A stretch of 64,000 nucleotides of DNA, taken from positions 62,001 through 126,000 of the forward strand of contig NHNW01000017.1 of assembly GCA_002786025.1 (NCBI GenBank), given 5' to 3'. Shown here piece after piece: positions 1-10,355 of the stretch. The notes below the pieces were generated by a model. That model saw nothing but the letters and a program-made list of their open reading frames with translations. It was not told the DNA's origin and ran no database searches. Position 1 is the first letter of the stretch. Each line of letters begins with the position of its first letter. The position numbers were made by a program, and so were the translations under genes. The DNA comes from Zasmidium citrigriseum. Taxonomy: Eukaryota; Ascomycota; Dothideomycetes; Mycosphaerellales; Mycosphaerellaceae.

Positions 1-121
1 CGAGAATGGGAGTGAGGATGGGAGTGAGGGTAGGAGTGACGATGGGAGTGACGATGGGAGTGACGATGGGAGTGACGATGGGAGTGAGCTAGAGAGTGAG
101 CTAGAGAGTGAGCTAGAGAGC
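1..121. repeat. 12-bp tandem minisatellite
   Basis: About seven 12-bp units of the form GATGGGAGTGAC/G fill 1-88. They pass into three units of GAGCTAGAGAGT at 88-121. The unit length is constant while the sequence drifts, as in a minisatellite. The repeat is the inverted partner of the array at 187-262. Where the array begins is unknown because the window starts inside it. Confidence 0.85.
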
Positions 122-186
122 GATTTCATTCCATCACAAATGAAAGATGTTAACATACATCCTCTCCCCTCTTAATTTCACTCTTT

Positions 187-262
187 GGCTCACTCCTTAG
201 CTCCTCTTTAGCTCACTCTCCAGCTCACTCTCTAGCTCACTCTTCAGCTCACTCTCTAGCTT
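187..262. repeat. Inverted copy of the 12-bp minisatellite
   Basis: Roughly six to seven units of CTCACTCTCTAG and variants. These are the reverse complement of the GAGCTAGAGAGT units at 88-121. Together with the first array and a 65-bp spacer, it could fold into a long imperfect hairpin about 200 bp upstream of the first gene. No function is evident. Confidence 0.8.
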
Positions 263-459
263 ACTAACGTGTGAAAGTCGAAGTCGTGAATTCATTCACT
301 TGCAGCTTTCCTTCCGAAGTTTTACCGTCCGTCTGTGACGGTCCGAGCGTCAGCCGCCACACAAAACTTGCGACACAGCTCGGAGCACTTCAACCATTTC
401 GACTTCAAAACACATCACTCCACCAGTTCCGTCGACACATCCCGCTACTTGTCGACACC

Positions 460-1305
460 ATGGCGTACCCCGCCACCTACGACGAGGTCATCACCAAACA
501 GCTCAGCAAGATCCGCGAAGTCCAGCAAAAGATCGACGCTGGCTTCGAGGAGCTTCACGACACTCTCCGTACATTCCAGAATCAGATGGCCGTCGCGGAG
601 ATCGCTGAGTACCAGGCGAGGCAGAAGATGGCTGATGCAATAGAAAGAAGGGCAAAAGAAAAGTTAGAGCTCGCGGACCGAATGGACGCTTTCGCGCATC
701 AAACGGACGATTTCGCGAATCAAATGAACAATTTCTTAGAAGGAAAAAAGACCGTCACTCAGGGAATCAAGAAAGCCGCCGAGGAGAACTGCCAGCTCGC
801 GGTGGAGCTTGAAAAGAGAAATCGGGAGCTGGACGAGCGCGAGGCGATGATCGAGGCACGAGAGAAGGCCTTAGCGGAGTGTGAGGGAGGCAAGGGCGGC
901 GTTAAGGACAGCGGCATCGTGGATGAGGATCGATTCGGGGGTATTGCACTGCAAGGAAAGACTTTGGCCAGCATGAGCGAGAAGCTCGAGACCATGCCAA
1001 CTCTCGCCGGGGTCCGTTCTCAACTCGACGAGATGCAGAACCGACTCGGCGTCAAAAAGAACAACGCCAGTCCCGTCAACCACTCCTTGCCTTTCAACCC
1101 ACCCATGGGCGTCACCACCGGCGACTACCGGAAGTTCAAGGGCTCTCTGCACGAGCAACTGATGCAGCAGTACCTCTACTTGCAGGCACAGCAGAATGAC
1201 TTGCGAGAGCAGCTGTCTCGTGAGGCGCAAGGACAGGCACAGGCGCGGGCTACTGCGAGGGCTAGTGATGTCGCAACGGCTCAAGAAGACTCGGCACAGG
1301 AGTGA
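460..1305 (+). CDS. Coiled-coil protein of unknown function
   Basis: Uninterrupted frame of 281 residues. I chose the ATG at 460 over an in-frame ATG at 271 because it has a strong fungal context (CACCATGG) and the upstream extension looks like translated leader. The first half is rich in Glu, Lys, Gln and Ala with heptad-like spacing, so a long coiled coil from about residue 15 to 150 is likely. A second Gln/Ala/Arg-rich helix forms the C-terminus. A Pro/Asn-rich linker near residue 215 separates the two. There is no signal peptide or membrane segment, so it is probably cytosolic or nuclear. I do not recognise the family. Confidence 0.7.
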   Translation: MAYPATYDEVITKQLSKIREVQQKIDAGFEELHDTLRTFQNQMAVAEIAEYQARQKMADAIERRAKEKLELADRMDAFAHQTDDFANQMNNFLEGKKTVTQGIKKAAEENCQLAVELEKRNRELDEREAMIEAREKALAECEGGKGGVKDSGIVDEDRFGGIALQGKTLASMSEKLETMPTLAGVRSQLDEMQNRLGVKKNNASPVNHSLPFNPPMGVTTGDYRKFKGSLHEQLMQQYLYLQAQQNDLREQLSREAQGQAQARATARASDVATAQEDSAQE

Positions 1306-1868
1306 GTGCACCTTGACGGCGTGCATCAGAGGATGCGAATGAGAATTACGGGGTCTTGGAAAAGCTAGAGGCATGGACTTGGGCTAAAAGCAGGCAGGTC
1401 GCCTGGGTTCCTGTTGCCCTTTCACTTCTGGCTCCTCTATTGCGCCAAGAGCAACTGAATGACAGCGCAGCGTAGCAGATTCTGTAGTATCTCAGATACT
1501 CAAAGGATCCAAAAAGAATGTGATTTCGCACATCTTTCCTTGGCTGATATCTCTCAACATGTTTAAGCAATTACGAAGAAGGCTTCCGAAGGCTCTAGGT
1601 TGTCTTTCACGTTCGAGAGATCTCGATGAATGTCGGAGTGCGATCGAAAATGTTGGATTGCAATTCTCGTCGTCACCAGCTGTGAGGCGCAATTCATTCA
1701 CTCACTTGTGAAGTCCGTGCACGACGGCCCGGGCCACTAGTCGCTGCGACTCCGCACCTTTTCTCTTGCAGCTTCGGCTAAGCTTTCTTGAGAACAACCT
1801 GGCTTCTCTAGCTCCTGCTTTAGGTCCCATCCACAAGACCTGCAACACCCTACCTCTTCCTACCCATC
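1306..1868. other. Intergenic, nothing recognised
   Basis: Carries the 3' end of the coiled-coil gene and the leader of the next gene. The frames here are short and overlapping and have no protein-like features. Confidence 0.5.
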
Positions 1869-2660
1869 ATGGCCGAGCCTGTAGTCGAGGAGACGGACAG
1901 AGCTGCCCTTGCGGTGGACAGTGCAAGCCACATCGCACCGAAAGAGCAACTGAAGGCCGCGAGGAAAGCCATCAAGAGCGCTATCCGCGCGGTAAACCGG
2001 ACGCCGCACTCCACCGCGCAACAGCATTGCCTGGGAAAGTTTTTGGACGAGTGTGCCCGCAAGCAGATCAAGGCGGTACAGCGCCAGCTCGAGAAGGACT
2101 TGGACGAGAATACCAAGAATGGAAGCGGCGTATTCGAGAAGGAGGAGTTTCGAACGAGTGGTGGGGACAAAGTCGCAGTCGCGATGGATGTTGACCAAGG
2201 CTCGCCCAAATGCAGCTCGCTGGCTGAGGCCTACGCCTGTGGAGGCTCTCCTGCCGAGATCAAGCAAGACCGAGTCGGAAGCACGCGAGAAGAAACCTCA
2301 GCCGAATCGACAGCTGCTCAAGAGCTTGACGCTGCAGCATCCAAAGTCAAGCTAGTCGAAGTAACCCCTGGCATGTTGGCGCTTCAGTCCGCTCGCAATC
2401 CCGCAAGCCAAAAGCAAGCTCCGCATCCCGACAACATCAAAGCACCGAGTCCAGGCACAGGTCATGCACCTTTAGCCTACGACAGGGATTTCCTCCTCCA
2501 GTTCCAGAACATCTGTCTACAGAAGCCATGCGCCGACTTCGACCAGAAGGCCTCTCGGGTTCATCACGCTCGCAAGGGGTACGAATGCCATGACGAGAGC
2601 TGCGGATGTCGGCTGACCCAGCGGACTCGCAGACCGCCCCGGACCCCGCGGCGTGGCTGA
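1869..2660 (+). CDS. Small protein with an eIF4G-like eIF4E-binding motif
   Basis: Intron-free frame of 263 residues starting at an ATG in good context (CATCATGG). Residues 204-210 read YDRDFLL. This fits the eIF4E-binding consensus Y-x4-L-hydrophobic, and the flanking residues (FLLQFQ, then a KP pair and an Asp-rich turn) resemble the eIF4E-binding segment of fungal eIF4G. The MIF4G HEAT domain of true eIF4G is absent; after residue 225 there is only a short basic, Cys-containing tail. The N-terminal 25-85 is a charged helical region rich in Lys, Arg and Gln. It could be a translational repressor of the 4E-BP kind or a relic of an eIF4G copy. The motif is seen; the role is inferred. Confidence 0.65.
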   Translation: MAEPVVEETDRAALAVDSASHIAPKEQLKAARKAIKSAIRAVNRTPHSTAQQHCLGKFLDECARKQIKAVQRQLEKDLDENTKNGSGVFEKEEFRTSGGDKVAVAMDVDQGSPKCSSLAEAYACGGSPAEIKQDRVGSTREETSAESTAAQELDAAASKVKLVEVTPGMLALQSARNPASQKQAPHPDNIKAPSPGTGHAPLAYDRDFLLQFQNICLQKPCADFDQKASRVHHARKGYECHDESCGCRLTQRTRRPPRTPRRG

Positions 2661-2916
2661 GACTGAGAGGTGGGAGAAGTTCGAGTCCGCTGTTGCTTCT
2701 TGTTTAGGCTGATCTGGAGGTAAAGCGGCGCTCGAGGCATCTGAAGGGTATTGGATGCCATCGTGCTTGTCTGGTATCGATGCTGGAGAGGGGAAATGGA
2801 AAGATCGGCGGCCAGCAGTACTGCAAGTGTACGTAGGATGATGAAAGTGGCGGACGGAAACCATTTGTTGTGCGAACAATGTTGTGCTCTCTCCCTTACC
2901 CCTTTATCACAAACAC

Positions 2917-3966
2917 TCACAAAAACGACCTCGCAACCTCCTCCAACCCCGGCCCCTCATACCCACCCATCATCACCCTCTCACCACTGTCATACTCCCA
3001 CAACTCCCCGGCCCACTTATCCATATACCCAACTCTCACAGGACCACCAAATTCCGCTCCCGAGCGCTTAGCCTCTCGTTCTTCCGGCGTCCAGTCAATG
3101 ACCTTGGTTTCCTTGCCGTGGATTTTGGCGTAGAGATCGCGCAGTTCGGAGCCTGTTGCCCAGAAGGAGACGACGGAGAACTCTTTGTTTTTGATGGCTT
3201 CCGGAGTGTTAGTTGTGACTATGTGTGCGATGGATTGGGCGAGGTGGGGCATTGTTCTGGGATGGGGATGTGAGTATTACGGATGACATCGGGATTGGAT
3301 GGCTTACGTGATGGCAAGTTTGCTCTTCTTGAGGTTGTCGTTCAAGGAGATGGAGTTCTCCTTCAAAGATGCGTAGAGGAATCTAGCAGTGATCAGCAGA
3401 AGAACCACTTGATCGGTATCATAGTATACTTACCCATCTTGGAAGAACGTAAAGTCAAAAATACCAGTGTACACCTTCGTGATAGGCAGTCCTAGTTCCT
3501 GTGCCTTTGTCATGGGACTTGGAAAGCTGCTGAAGAATTTCCCGAGGACTGCGTCTTGGAGATCCTGCTGATTCCAGGTGGTCGAATACATAGGAGGCAT
3601 GTAGGTGACGAAATCTGGACTCTTGGCCAGGGCTTCGATGGCACGGATCTCTGGCTCTAGACCGGGGATTCCTACTGTTGAGCTTTAAGAAGAATGGTCA
3701 GCGACATTCTCATAAGCGTAACCGGGCGAGAGTGGATCATACACGAAGACGTTGATGCCCTTCACGACCTCCTCGATCTTCTCTTGCGGTCCTTCTAGAT
3801 CGATGACTCGGAGCTCGACATTCTTGCCGGGCTTGAAGTTGCCGGATTTTCCTTCGCGGTGCAGGATGATGAGTTTGATCTTGTCTTGTTCGGCAGCTTT
3901 GATGAGCAATTCGGTCGTTGGCTTGCCGACGTTGCCATTGATGCCCAGGATCGAAATGGTATGCAT
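2917..3966 (-). CDS. NmrA-like / isoflavone-reductase-like NAD(P)-binding protein
   Basis: Four exons rebuilt on the minus strand: 3723-3966, 3434-3674, 3308-3382 and 2917-3256, giving 299 residues. Introns are 48, 51 and 51 bp with GT-AG ends. The N-terminus has a Rossmann beta-strand followed by GINGNVG, matching the GxxGxxG dinucleotide-binding loop of atypical short-chain dehydrogenases of the NmrA/isoflavone reductase group. The length is normal for that family. The C-terminus (after KVYTG) carries the substrate-side segment with a conserved-looking YAKIHGKE stretch. No targeting signal is seen. It may be an enzyme acting on small aromatic or quinone substrates or a redox-sensing regulator; the sequence does not decide between these. 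Confidence 0.85.
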
Positions 3967-5303
3967 CTTGAGAAAGGTCTGCGCTTGTTCTGTTTACGTT
4001 CGACGATGAAATGCTTGTCTGCGGGTCGTACGGGGTATGTGAAATGGGGAGACCTGTTGTCTGCCAAAGTCAAAAGCCCTGCAAAATCAATTCACTGGCG
4101 TCGTTCAAATAGTTGTATAAGATGCGGTATCTCGGAAGAAGTATTCAACTCCGCGTCCGTGTACCTTGAAGCTGGAGTCTGTATGACGACTTCCAAGACC
4201 TATTTATTAACATCAACTTTCGGACAAGATTCCCATGCCAATGGCTACAGAGTCCTGCATATGAAACATTTGTCGTCGCGCATGTCGTGGAAGCCCGAGA
4301 GGTACGAAAAGCTTACGAAAGCCAGCCAACTTACAAATGGGAAAGCGGCCGACATTGCACAAAATTGTGCATGTAGAGCACGTATGCACACTCTGACATG
4401 TTCTGACAAGACCAAGGAGTCCATCCGATGGGTCGACGTATCGCGCAATTGAACATGTTCGTTGTGATCAATCTGACAGCGGAAGTTGTCCGTAGGATTT
4501 ACGAGCAACATCCCAGGCATATCTGCCAGGTCGGAACAATGTAACATCCATTTCAATTCTGGCGCACCCTGGCTTCGCTTTCATAGAGAGTCGATTAGTC
4601 TTCGTCGACTACGGATTGGCCGTAGGAGTTATCGTTTACTGCTTGTAGGACGGCAAATTGTCGGGAGAAGGTGATCTTTTGGCCCCCTGGGAGAAATCGG
4701 GACACGGCGCTCCGCGATAGTAATCAGAATCGTATTTCGTTTGACCTGTGATCGAGCGGGTGTAGACGAGATGGCCAGATGCCGTGGTAGCATGCCTTGG
4801 CGGTTGGGTTGGGAGGTCGGAAATTGGTCCTGTATGGGAGCGGAGCCATCCACTGGTATCGAGCATTCCTGGTCCATGTTTACTTGTCTCGAGCAACAGT
4901 TGCGCTATTTCTCATTGACTTTGAGTAGCCGACATGTTAATGACTCTGATAAGACTGCTGTTCTGATGATCTGGAGGCCTTGACAACCGCTCCACTTCGT
5001 TCGCGTCTTTTCAGAATCACCCCGTTCCAAGGAGACTCATTGTCCGACATGTGGTACGGGATTCAAGTTGACCATTGACACCATCGAAGTGAAGACAGGC
5101 CATGCGAGCCCCAACTTGATGATGTTGAAAGAAGATACAGCAAGCATTTCCTGGGATGTCGCTTCCCTCCGTATCCAGTCCCTGTGATTGGCCAGCGATG
5201 CCTCTCACGTCACTTTCACATCGAGGCCTCCAAAGCACCAAGATATCTGCCTCATCTCCAGTATCGTGTGATATCAACGCACAATGGGCGCGACGAATGT
5301 AGA
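3967..5303. other. Intergenic, 1.3 kb, nothing convincing
   Basis: Promoter side of the minus-strand NmrA-like gene and of the plus-strand gene at 5304. An 86-codon minus-strand frame at 4636-4896 is Tyr/Pro-rich but has a competing overlapping frame and no recognisable domain. Confidence 0.5.
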
Positions 5304-5774
5304 ATGGAACCCTATCCCACCCCCGACACGCCTTCGAATGCATCCGAATCCACCGCCAGCCACCTCGAACGCCTCTCCTCCATAGTAGTCTCCGCGATCA
5401 ACGACCGCGACTTCGACTTCACCTCCAAAGACGCTCAAACCTTCCTCGCACACATCTCGCCGCACTGGCGAGGTGAAATCGACACCTTCGCTCAGAAGCG
5501 CGAGATAACGTCCTTCGCCGAGCAGTGCGAGCTGTGGAAGCAGCGCGCCGAACAACACCCTTCCGTACACTTCGACATTGTGCATTTGCATAGTTGGGTC
5601 AATGAAGAGGTCGGCTTAGCAAATGTGTATATGAATATGGAGGTTACGGGCGTGGGGGATGTGGTGCTGCATGCTATGAATGAGTTGAAGTGGAAGAGGG
5701 TTGAGGGAGTTTGGTTGTGTTATTATACAATCGGGATGAGAGGGAACCCGGGAAATAGTGGGGGACTGGGATGA
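5304..5774 (+). CDS. NTF2/SnoaL-like small protein
   Basis: Single-exon frame; the ATG at 5304 gives 156 residues. Upstream in-frame ATGs exist, but the segment before 5304 looks non-coding. An N-terminal Ser/Thr/Pro-rich stretch is followed by a helix and a beta-rich part ending in LKWKRVEGVWLCYYTIGMRG. This matches the layout of NTF2-like/SnoaL-like proteins: a cone-shaped fold with a final strand after the WKR..G.W motif. Fungi have many such single-domain proteins, some of them enzymes of secondary metabolism, most unassigned. A second, more distant member lies at 40223-40879. No signal peptide. Function unknown. Confidence 0.65.
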   Translation: MEPYPTPDTPSNASESTASHLERLSSIVVSAINDRDFDFTSKDAQTFLAHISPHWRGEIDTFAQKREITSFAEQCELWKQRAEQHPSVHFDIVHLHSWVNEEVGLANVYMNMEVTGVGDVVLHAMNELKWKRVEGVWLCYYTIGMRGNPGNSGGLG

Positions 5775-6512
5775 GAGCGATGGAAGAGACATTGATTGAA
5801 AGGTCGATTGCCGTCAGGCTGGTCGTTGTGGCTCGGCAAGAGAGCTGTTGTCTCCCCGAAGTAACGTCGAACACCAGGCGACTGAAGCACGCCCTCTACG
5901 AACGATGCGAATGTCGAATTGGAGACGACGAGCTGGCAGAGATAGCTCTGAACGGGCTCCACCTTCGCCGACATCGCGAAGGGTCGTTTTGGTGCAGCCA
6001 AGCCCAGAGATTCTATGTGTCCTCTGGCTCCCCCGAAGACGGACAAAGGCTTGCGAGTAAGATGCTAGGGAAACGTCTGAGATCGAGTAGGCAAGGAAAC
6101 TAGTCGATATGGAAGACTGACGATGGAGAACTGGAAACAAACGACAATCAGTCTCCGTGGCAGAGCTGATGGAGTACCTGATCTACTACTTTGGTAGAGG
6201 ACATGATCAGTGCCTGCAACATTAAGACTGGATTTTCATTAACCATCCCAACATCGGCCTTTGTCATAAATACGATTGTTGGACTATGTACCGGTCTATT
6301 TGCAAAGTTCTCTCGGCACTCAGATTTAGATACCGCACCACGGTCCGAACCCCCTGTCATCAACTCACGGCGCTTGTCAGCCTATCGCCTATGGCCTATC
6401 GCAGCTATAGAACTACTAAGTTACACAGAGGCTAGACCAATAGACAACACAATCCCAGGACCAATATCCACACGATCGGACGACTTCGACTCCATCCAAA
6501 ACGCAACCGAAA
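5775..6512. other. Intergenic, nothing recognised
   Basis: Frames here overlap on both strands with no domain signature. It contains the promoter of the carboxylesterase gene. Confidence 0.5.
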
Positions 6513-8237
6513 ATGGGCAACACAATCTCCTACACCACAACCCCCAAAACCCTCTCACTGGGCCCAAAAGGCAGCATAACCGGCCTTCAATTCGACAACA
6601 AATCGATTCGATTCGCTAGTGTCCCATACGCTTTACCACCGACAGGAGAACATCGATGGAGGAAACCTCGTCCGCTGCCAGAATCTTACCAATATGATGA
6701 GTACGATGCGAGAGACTTCAAGCCATTTTGCTGGCAAAAGATCTTCAGCAAAGTAGCCAATGCGGAAGCGTCGAAGGCCGAGTACTCTGAGGATTGTTTG
6801 AGGGTGAATATTTGGACGCCGGTGCCGAAAGAGGGAGAGGCAGTTGAGGGAAGGAATTTGCCTGTTGTGCTGTGAGTCTCTCAACCTCTACCCTGGATCC
6901 AGAATTTGGGCTTACAGATCTATCAAGATGGCTCCACGGCGGCTGGTTCCAAATCGGCGACCCCTCGCAAGACGCTGGCATGGATCCCACCGAACTAATC
7001 TCAACTGGTGGACTGAACGCCGTCTTTGTTGCCATTGGCTACCGTCTCAACATCTTCGGCTTCCTGGCTAGTCCAGCCCTTCTCGAAGATAGCCAAGGCT
7101 CCGCAGCAGGAAACTTCGGCCTATGGGATCAGCGCTCAGCGATGGAGTGGGTGAAAGACAACATCCATTACTTCGGCGGCGATCCTGATAAGATCGTGCT
7201 TGGAGGCCGGAGTGCAGGTGCGTATGCGGTTGAAGCACAGGTCTTGCACGAGATGAGGACGCCGGGTTGCGAGGCTTTGATCAAAAAGTTTTACATGCTT
7301 TCCAACGCTATTCCCGCGCAGCCGAAGACAGTACAGGAGACCGAGGAGCAGTTCGAGGAAGTCTGCGAGTACTTCTCCATCCCTTCGACACTTACGCCGA
7401 GAGACAAACTCGCCCGTCTGAGACAAATATCCGCGCAAGATCTCGTTGACGCACTAGAGTACCTAAAGAACCACACATTCCGCCCCGTGACGGACGATCT
7501 ATTCGTCCATTCCGGCATGATCGAGTATCTCACCTCCGGATCATTTGCGAAAGAATTCCAAGCTCGCAGGACGAAACTCCTCATCGGCGAGGTCTTGAAC
7601 GAGGAGACTCTGTACGCGGAGTACAATCCTCCCTCAACGCCTTCCCTCGCGTCTCTGCATTCTCAACTCTCGAACTATTATTCTCCGGCGACGGTCGATC
7701 GCATCCTGCCTTCGTATACGTTGCCTAAGGATGGAGCCGGTCTGGAGGCCTGGAGAAAGGCCTATGGAGGAATCGTAGCAGATGGTCAAGTCCGCGCTCC
7801 GAGTCGCTTTTTGGTGAAGAATTTGATCGATCATGGCGTGCCAGTGAAAGATGTATGGAGGTATTTGATTGCGTATCGGCTGTCTTTCATCATGGAGAAG
7901 GTCGCGCCGACGAGTTTTGGCGTGGCGCATGCGATGGATAAGCCTTTCTGGAAGTAAGAAACAGTTCTCATTGATGTGTCTGTAGAAGACCGCGCTAACA
8001 TGCTTCTTTAGCTTCTCCATAACGCATGGACCTACTCGAGAGGAGAGAACGTTGATGGACGAGTGGATCCAGATCTTGGTTGCTTTCGTCCATGGCGATG
8101 AGGGCTATGACTTTGGGACCAAGAGTGTCGAAGAGATGAAAGTCGCGACACCGGATGGCAAGATTGAAGTGCAGAAGGACGAGAGATGGGCCGATCTAGC
8201 CAAGCTGGGAAGTGTGTTTGCGACTGGTGAGGTGTAA
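6513..8237 (+). CDS. Type-B carboxylesterase
   Basis: Three exons: 6513-6871, 6928-7953 and 8012-8237, giving 536 residues. Introns are 56 and 58 bp, the second with a GCTAAC branch site. This is an alpha/beta-hydrolase of the carboxylesterase/cholinesterase group. SEDCLRVNIW and the oxyanion-hole HGG sit on either side of the first intron. The nucleophile elbow is GRSAG with Ser at about residue 215. The likely acid is Glu345 or Glu346 in VLNEET, and the likely base is His454 in AHAMDKPFW. The elbow has Arg where most relatives have Glu (GESAG), but GxSxG is kept. There is no signal peptide, so it is probably intracellular, hydrolysing esters of unknown identity. Confidence 0.9.
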
Positions 8238-8882
8238 GCGGATGCGGCCTGTAGCGTCCCGACGGCGTTGCTGCACATCGAGGCTATGGCTCACATCCAG
8301 ACACATGGTAGATACCCATGGCTTTGCTGATGCTTGAGACTTAGGCAGCCACTATCAGCGAATCGGTTCGCCAATGGCAACACTTTCTAAGGACATTCCA
8401 GCCTGCAGTGCCTCATACGTCGTCGGAAGGTCGCGCGATATGGTCGTGTAGCTCGTCTTCAGGCAACCGCCAAGTGAAGAATGAAGCATTTCGACTGCAT
8501 GGATAGCAACATCTCTTCCGGTCCGAACACCGCCACAACCCAATGCGAAGGGTTTGGGTGAAGGTTGAAGATAGGAGATCTAGGAATTTGGGCTTGGCAC
8601 AACCTCGCATTACTTCGCATTCGCTGCCGGAACTATTATTGGCTGCTGGGATTATACCAGACGTCGCTTTACATCGCATTCACTATTTGCACAAGAACAT
8701 TGGAAAGGTGAGGTCGAGACGATGATGGTCGTACTTAAGAGAGGGAGGATGTCCTGTTTGTACAATCGCTAGCAGTATCAACAACAGATCCGTCGTAACA
8801 GCTCCTTCAGACAACAGATTCCTTCCTTCGATCCTTGGAACACAACGACAACGACGACAGAGCATCAAAGCCTACTTCCACA
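8238..8882. other. Intergenic, nothing firm
   Basis: A 62-codon minus-strand frame at 8355-8543 has a balanced amino-acid composition but no start context, domain or partner exon that I could establish. The rest is the promoter region of the membrane-protein gene. Confidence 0.45.
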
Positions 8883-9458
8883 ATGGCCATCCAAAACCTC
8901 CTCAGCCCCCGCTACAAACTCCCCATCCACATCATCCAAATCATCCTCGTCCTCATCGCAATCGGCCTCTCCGTCCCCCGCCTCTTCATGAAAAACCAAC
9001 CCCGAACACGAGCCAACACCATAGCCCTTGGTATGGGCGCCAAATCTCTCATAATCATCGGCTATCAGATCCTCACTGAACACGTCGCCTACTTCCACAA
9101 ATGGGCAAGTCTCAAAGCCAACGCCATTCTCAATGCTCTGGAGAATGTGTTCTGGGGAGCTGTGGTGTTTCTGATTATTCAGGCGAATATTTCGCGGTGT
9201 GTGGGTGTGGGGTGTACGCTTAGTTGGGTTGTTGTGGGGGTTTCGATTGTGCTGACGTAGGTTTGAGAGTGTGATTGGGGGATGGATTGGGACTGACTGA
9301 GAGATAGGATTCTTGCTGCATATACCGCTGCTGTGTCCTACCTGGAGTTTCGACGATTTAGACAGGAGCAGAAGCTTCGGCCGATCACGAGTCGGGATAC
9401 GGAGACTGTTGAGCTTGCGTATCCACAAAGAGCGAAGTATGCCCAGGAGGCAGTCTAG
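8883..9458 (+). CDS. Four-helix membrane protein, unknown family
   Basis: Two exons, 8883-9256 and 9308-9458, with a 51-bp intron, giving 174 residues. The ATG at 8883 has a good context (CACAATGG); an in-frame ATG 48 bases upstream would only add a hydrophilic leader. Four hydrophobic segments are visible: residues about 13-33 (IIQIILVLIAIGL), 50-70, 84-104 and 112-135, the last spanning the exon junction. The C-terminal tail is hydrophilic and charged. The spacing resembles MARVEL-like or other small tetraspan proteins of ascomycetes, but no diagnostic residue is present. It is probably in the plasma membrane or endomembranes. Confidence 0.8.
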
Positions 9459-9717
9459 AAAACTTCACTTCACGGTGTTTGAGGTCAAGAAACACATACA
9501 AATATGTTGACATCGGAGAATGTTAGACAGCCGCCTTACGAGATCGATGAGACTTTCTATGGAAGCGAGTGTACACGAACAACGACTAGATCTAGATGAA
9601 TCTTTCCGATCAGCCCCCCTTCTACCGTTCGAGCTCTCATCTACGCTTCGCTGCTCGACCATCAGTATCCTTGTCTAGTCTCTCAAGACAATCTAGAGAA
9701 GAGCTTTACTTACCCCT

Positions 9718-9926
9718 TTATCCGCAGAATGGATCGACAACACATCCGTTGCCGACGGTGCTTCCACAGTAGGAGCATGCTCCACAAATGGTTGGATCAC
9801 TATGGGAACAGTCAGTCGGAAAGCTCTGGATTGAACTGCTCACGATGGGTGTACTCACTCAATGCATTCTTGAGCCTGGGCGAAAGCAGCCACGATGGCG
9901 ACAAAGGTGACGATGGAGAACTTCAT
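9718..9926 (-). CDS. Small secreted cysteine-rich protein (effector-like)
   Basis: Two exons, 9859-9926 and 9718-9799, with a 59-bp intron (GTGAGT...CATAG), encode only 49 residues. Residues 1 to about 19 form a clear signal peptide ending AFAQA. The mature part of about 30 residues contains six cysteines (21, 28, 31, 34, 42, 48), enough for three disulphides, and ends at a Cys-Gly. A TATA box lies about 100 bp upstream. Size, export signal and cysteine density match candidate apoplastic effectors and small antimicrobial-type proteins of fungi. I know no named relative. Its short length hides it from simple frame scanning. Confidence 0.75.
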
Positions 9927-10355
9927 GTTGCAGTGAGAAGAGGTTGCTGTTATGGGAACGTTGTGAGCTGAAATGTTTATTGGTGTGAGTAGTACGAGAT
10001 TTCAACATCCATGGAAGCAGAGGGCCCTTTTATATAATATCAAATGTTTTCCACTGGGACCACAGAGCTCACATTACTGAGCAGTGGATGGACGCCGAAT
10101 CCAAGATCGACCTCTTGGCCTCCTTATGAAGCATAGTATAGCAGAGTAGCCTCGCATACGTCTGCTTCTCAGAGGACTGTTCTCAGCGCAAGGGCCATGG
10201 CGTTGGTCACGGAACTCTCGGACTATACCAATACCAACCCGAGGCGCTGCTTGTTGGACGCCTAAGACGTGGGATATATCGAACCACTCTGCTCAAGCCG
10301 TGTGACGCTGGATCACTTCCATTGTTGAAGCTAAGTATGCAAGCCAAGTAGATTG
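9927..10355. other. Intergenic between the secreted protein gene and the MFS gene
   Basis: Contains the promoter of the small secreted protein gene, including its TATA box, and the 3' side of the MFS transporter. Nothing else recognised. Confidence 0.5.
10025..10036 (-). promoter_or_regulatory. TATA box of the small secreted protein gene
   Basis: On the minus strand this reads TATATAAAAGGG, about 100 bp before the ATG at 9926, a typical fungal distance. It supports the reality of the tiny gene. Confidence 0.6.

Noticed and set aside
4636..4896. 86-codon minus-strand frame, Tyr/Pro-rich, possible small gene
   Set aside because: A competing frame overlaps it, no signal peptide or domain is present, and I found no partner exon.
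8355..8543. 62-codon minus-strand frame with protein-like composition
   Set aside because: No supporting start context, exon partner or known motif; cannot be told from a chance frame.
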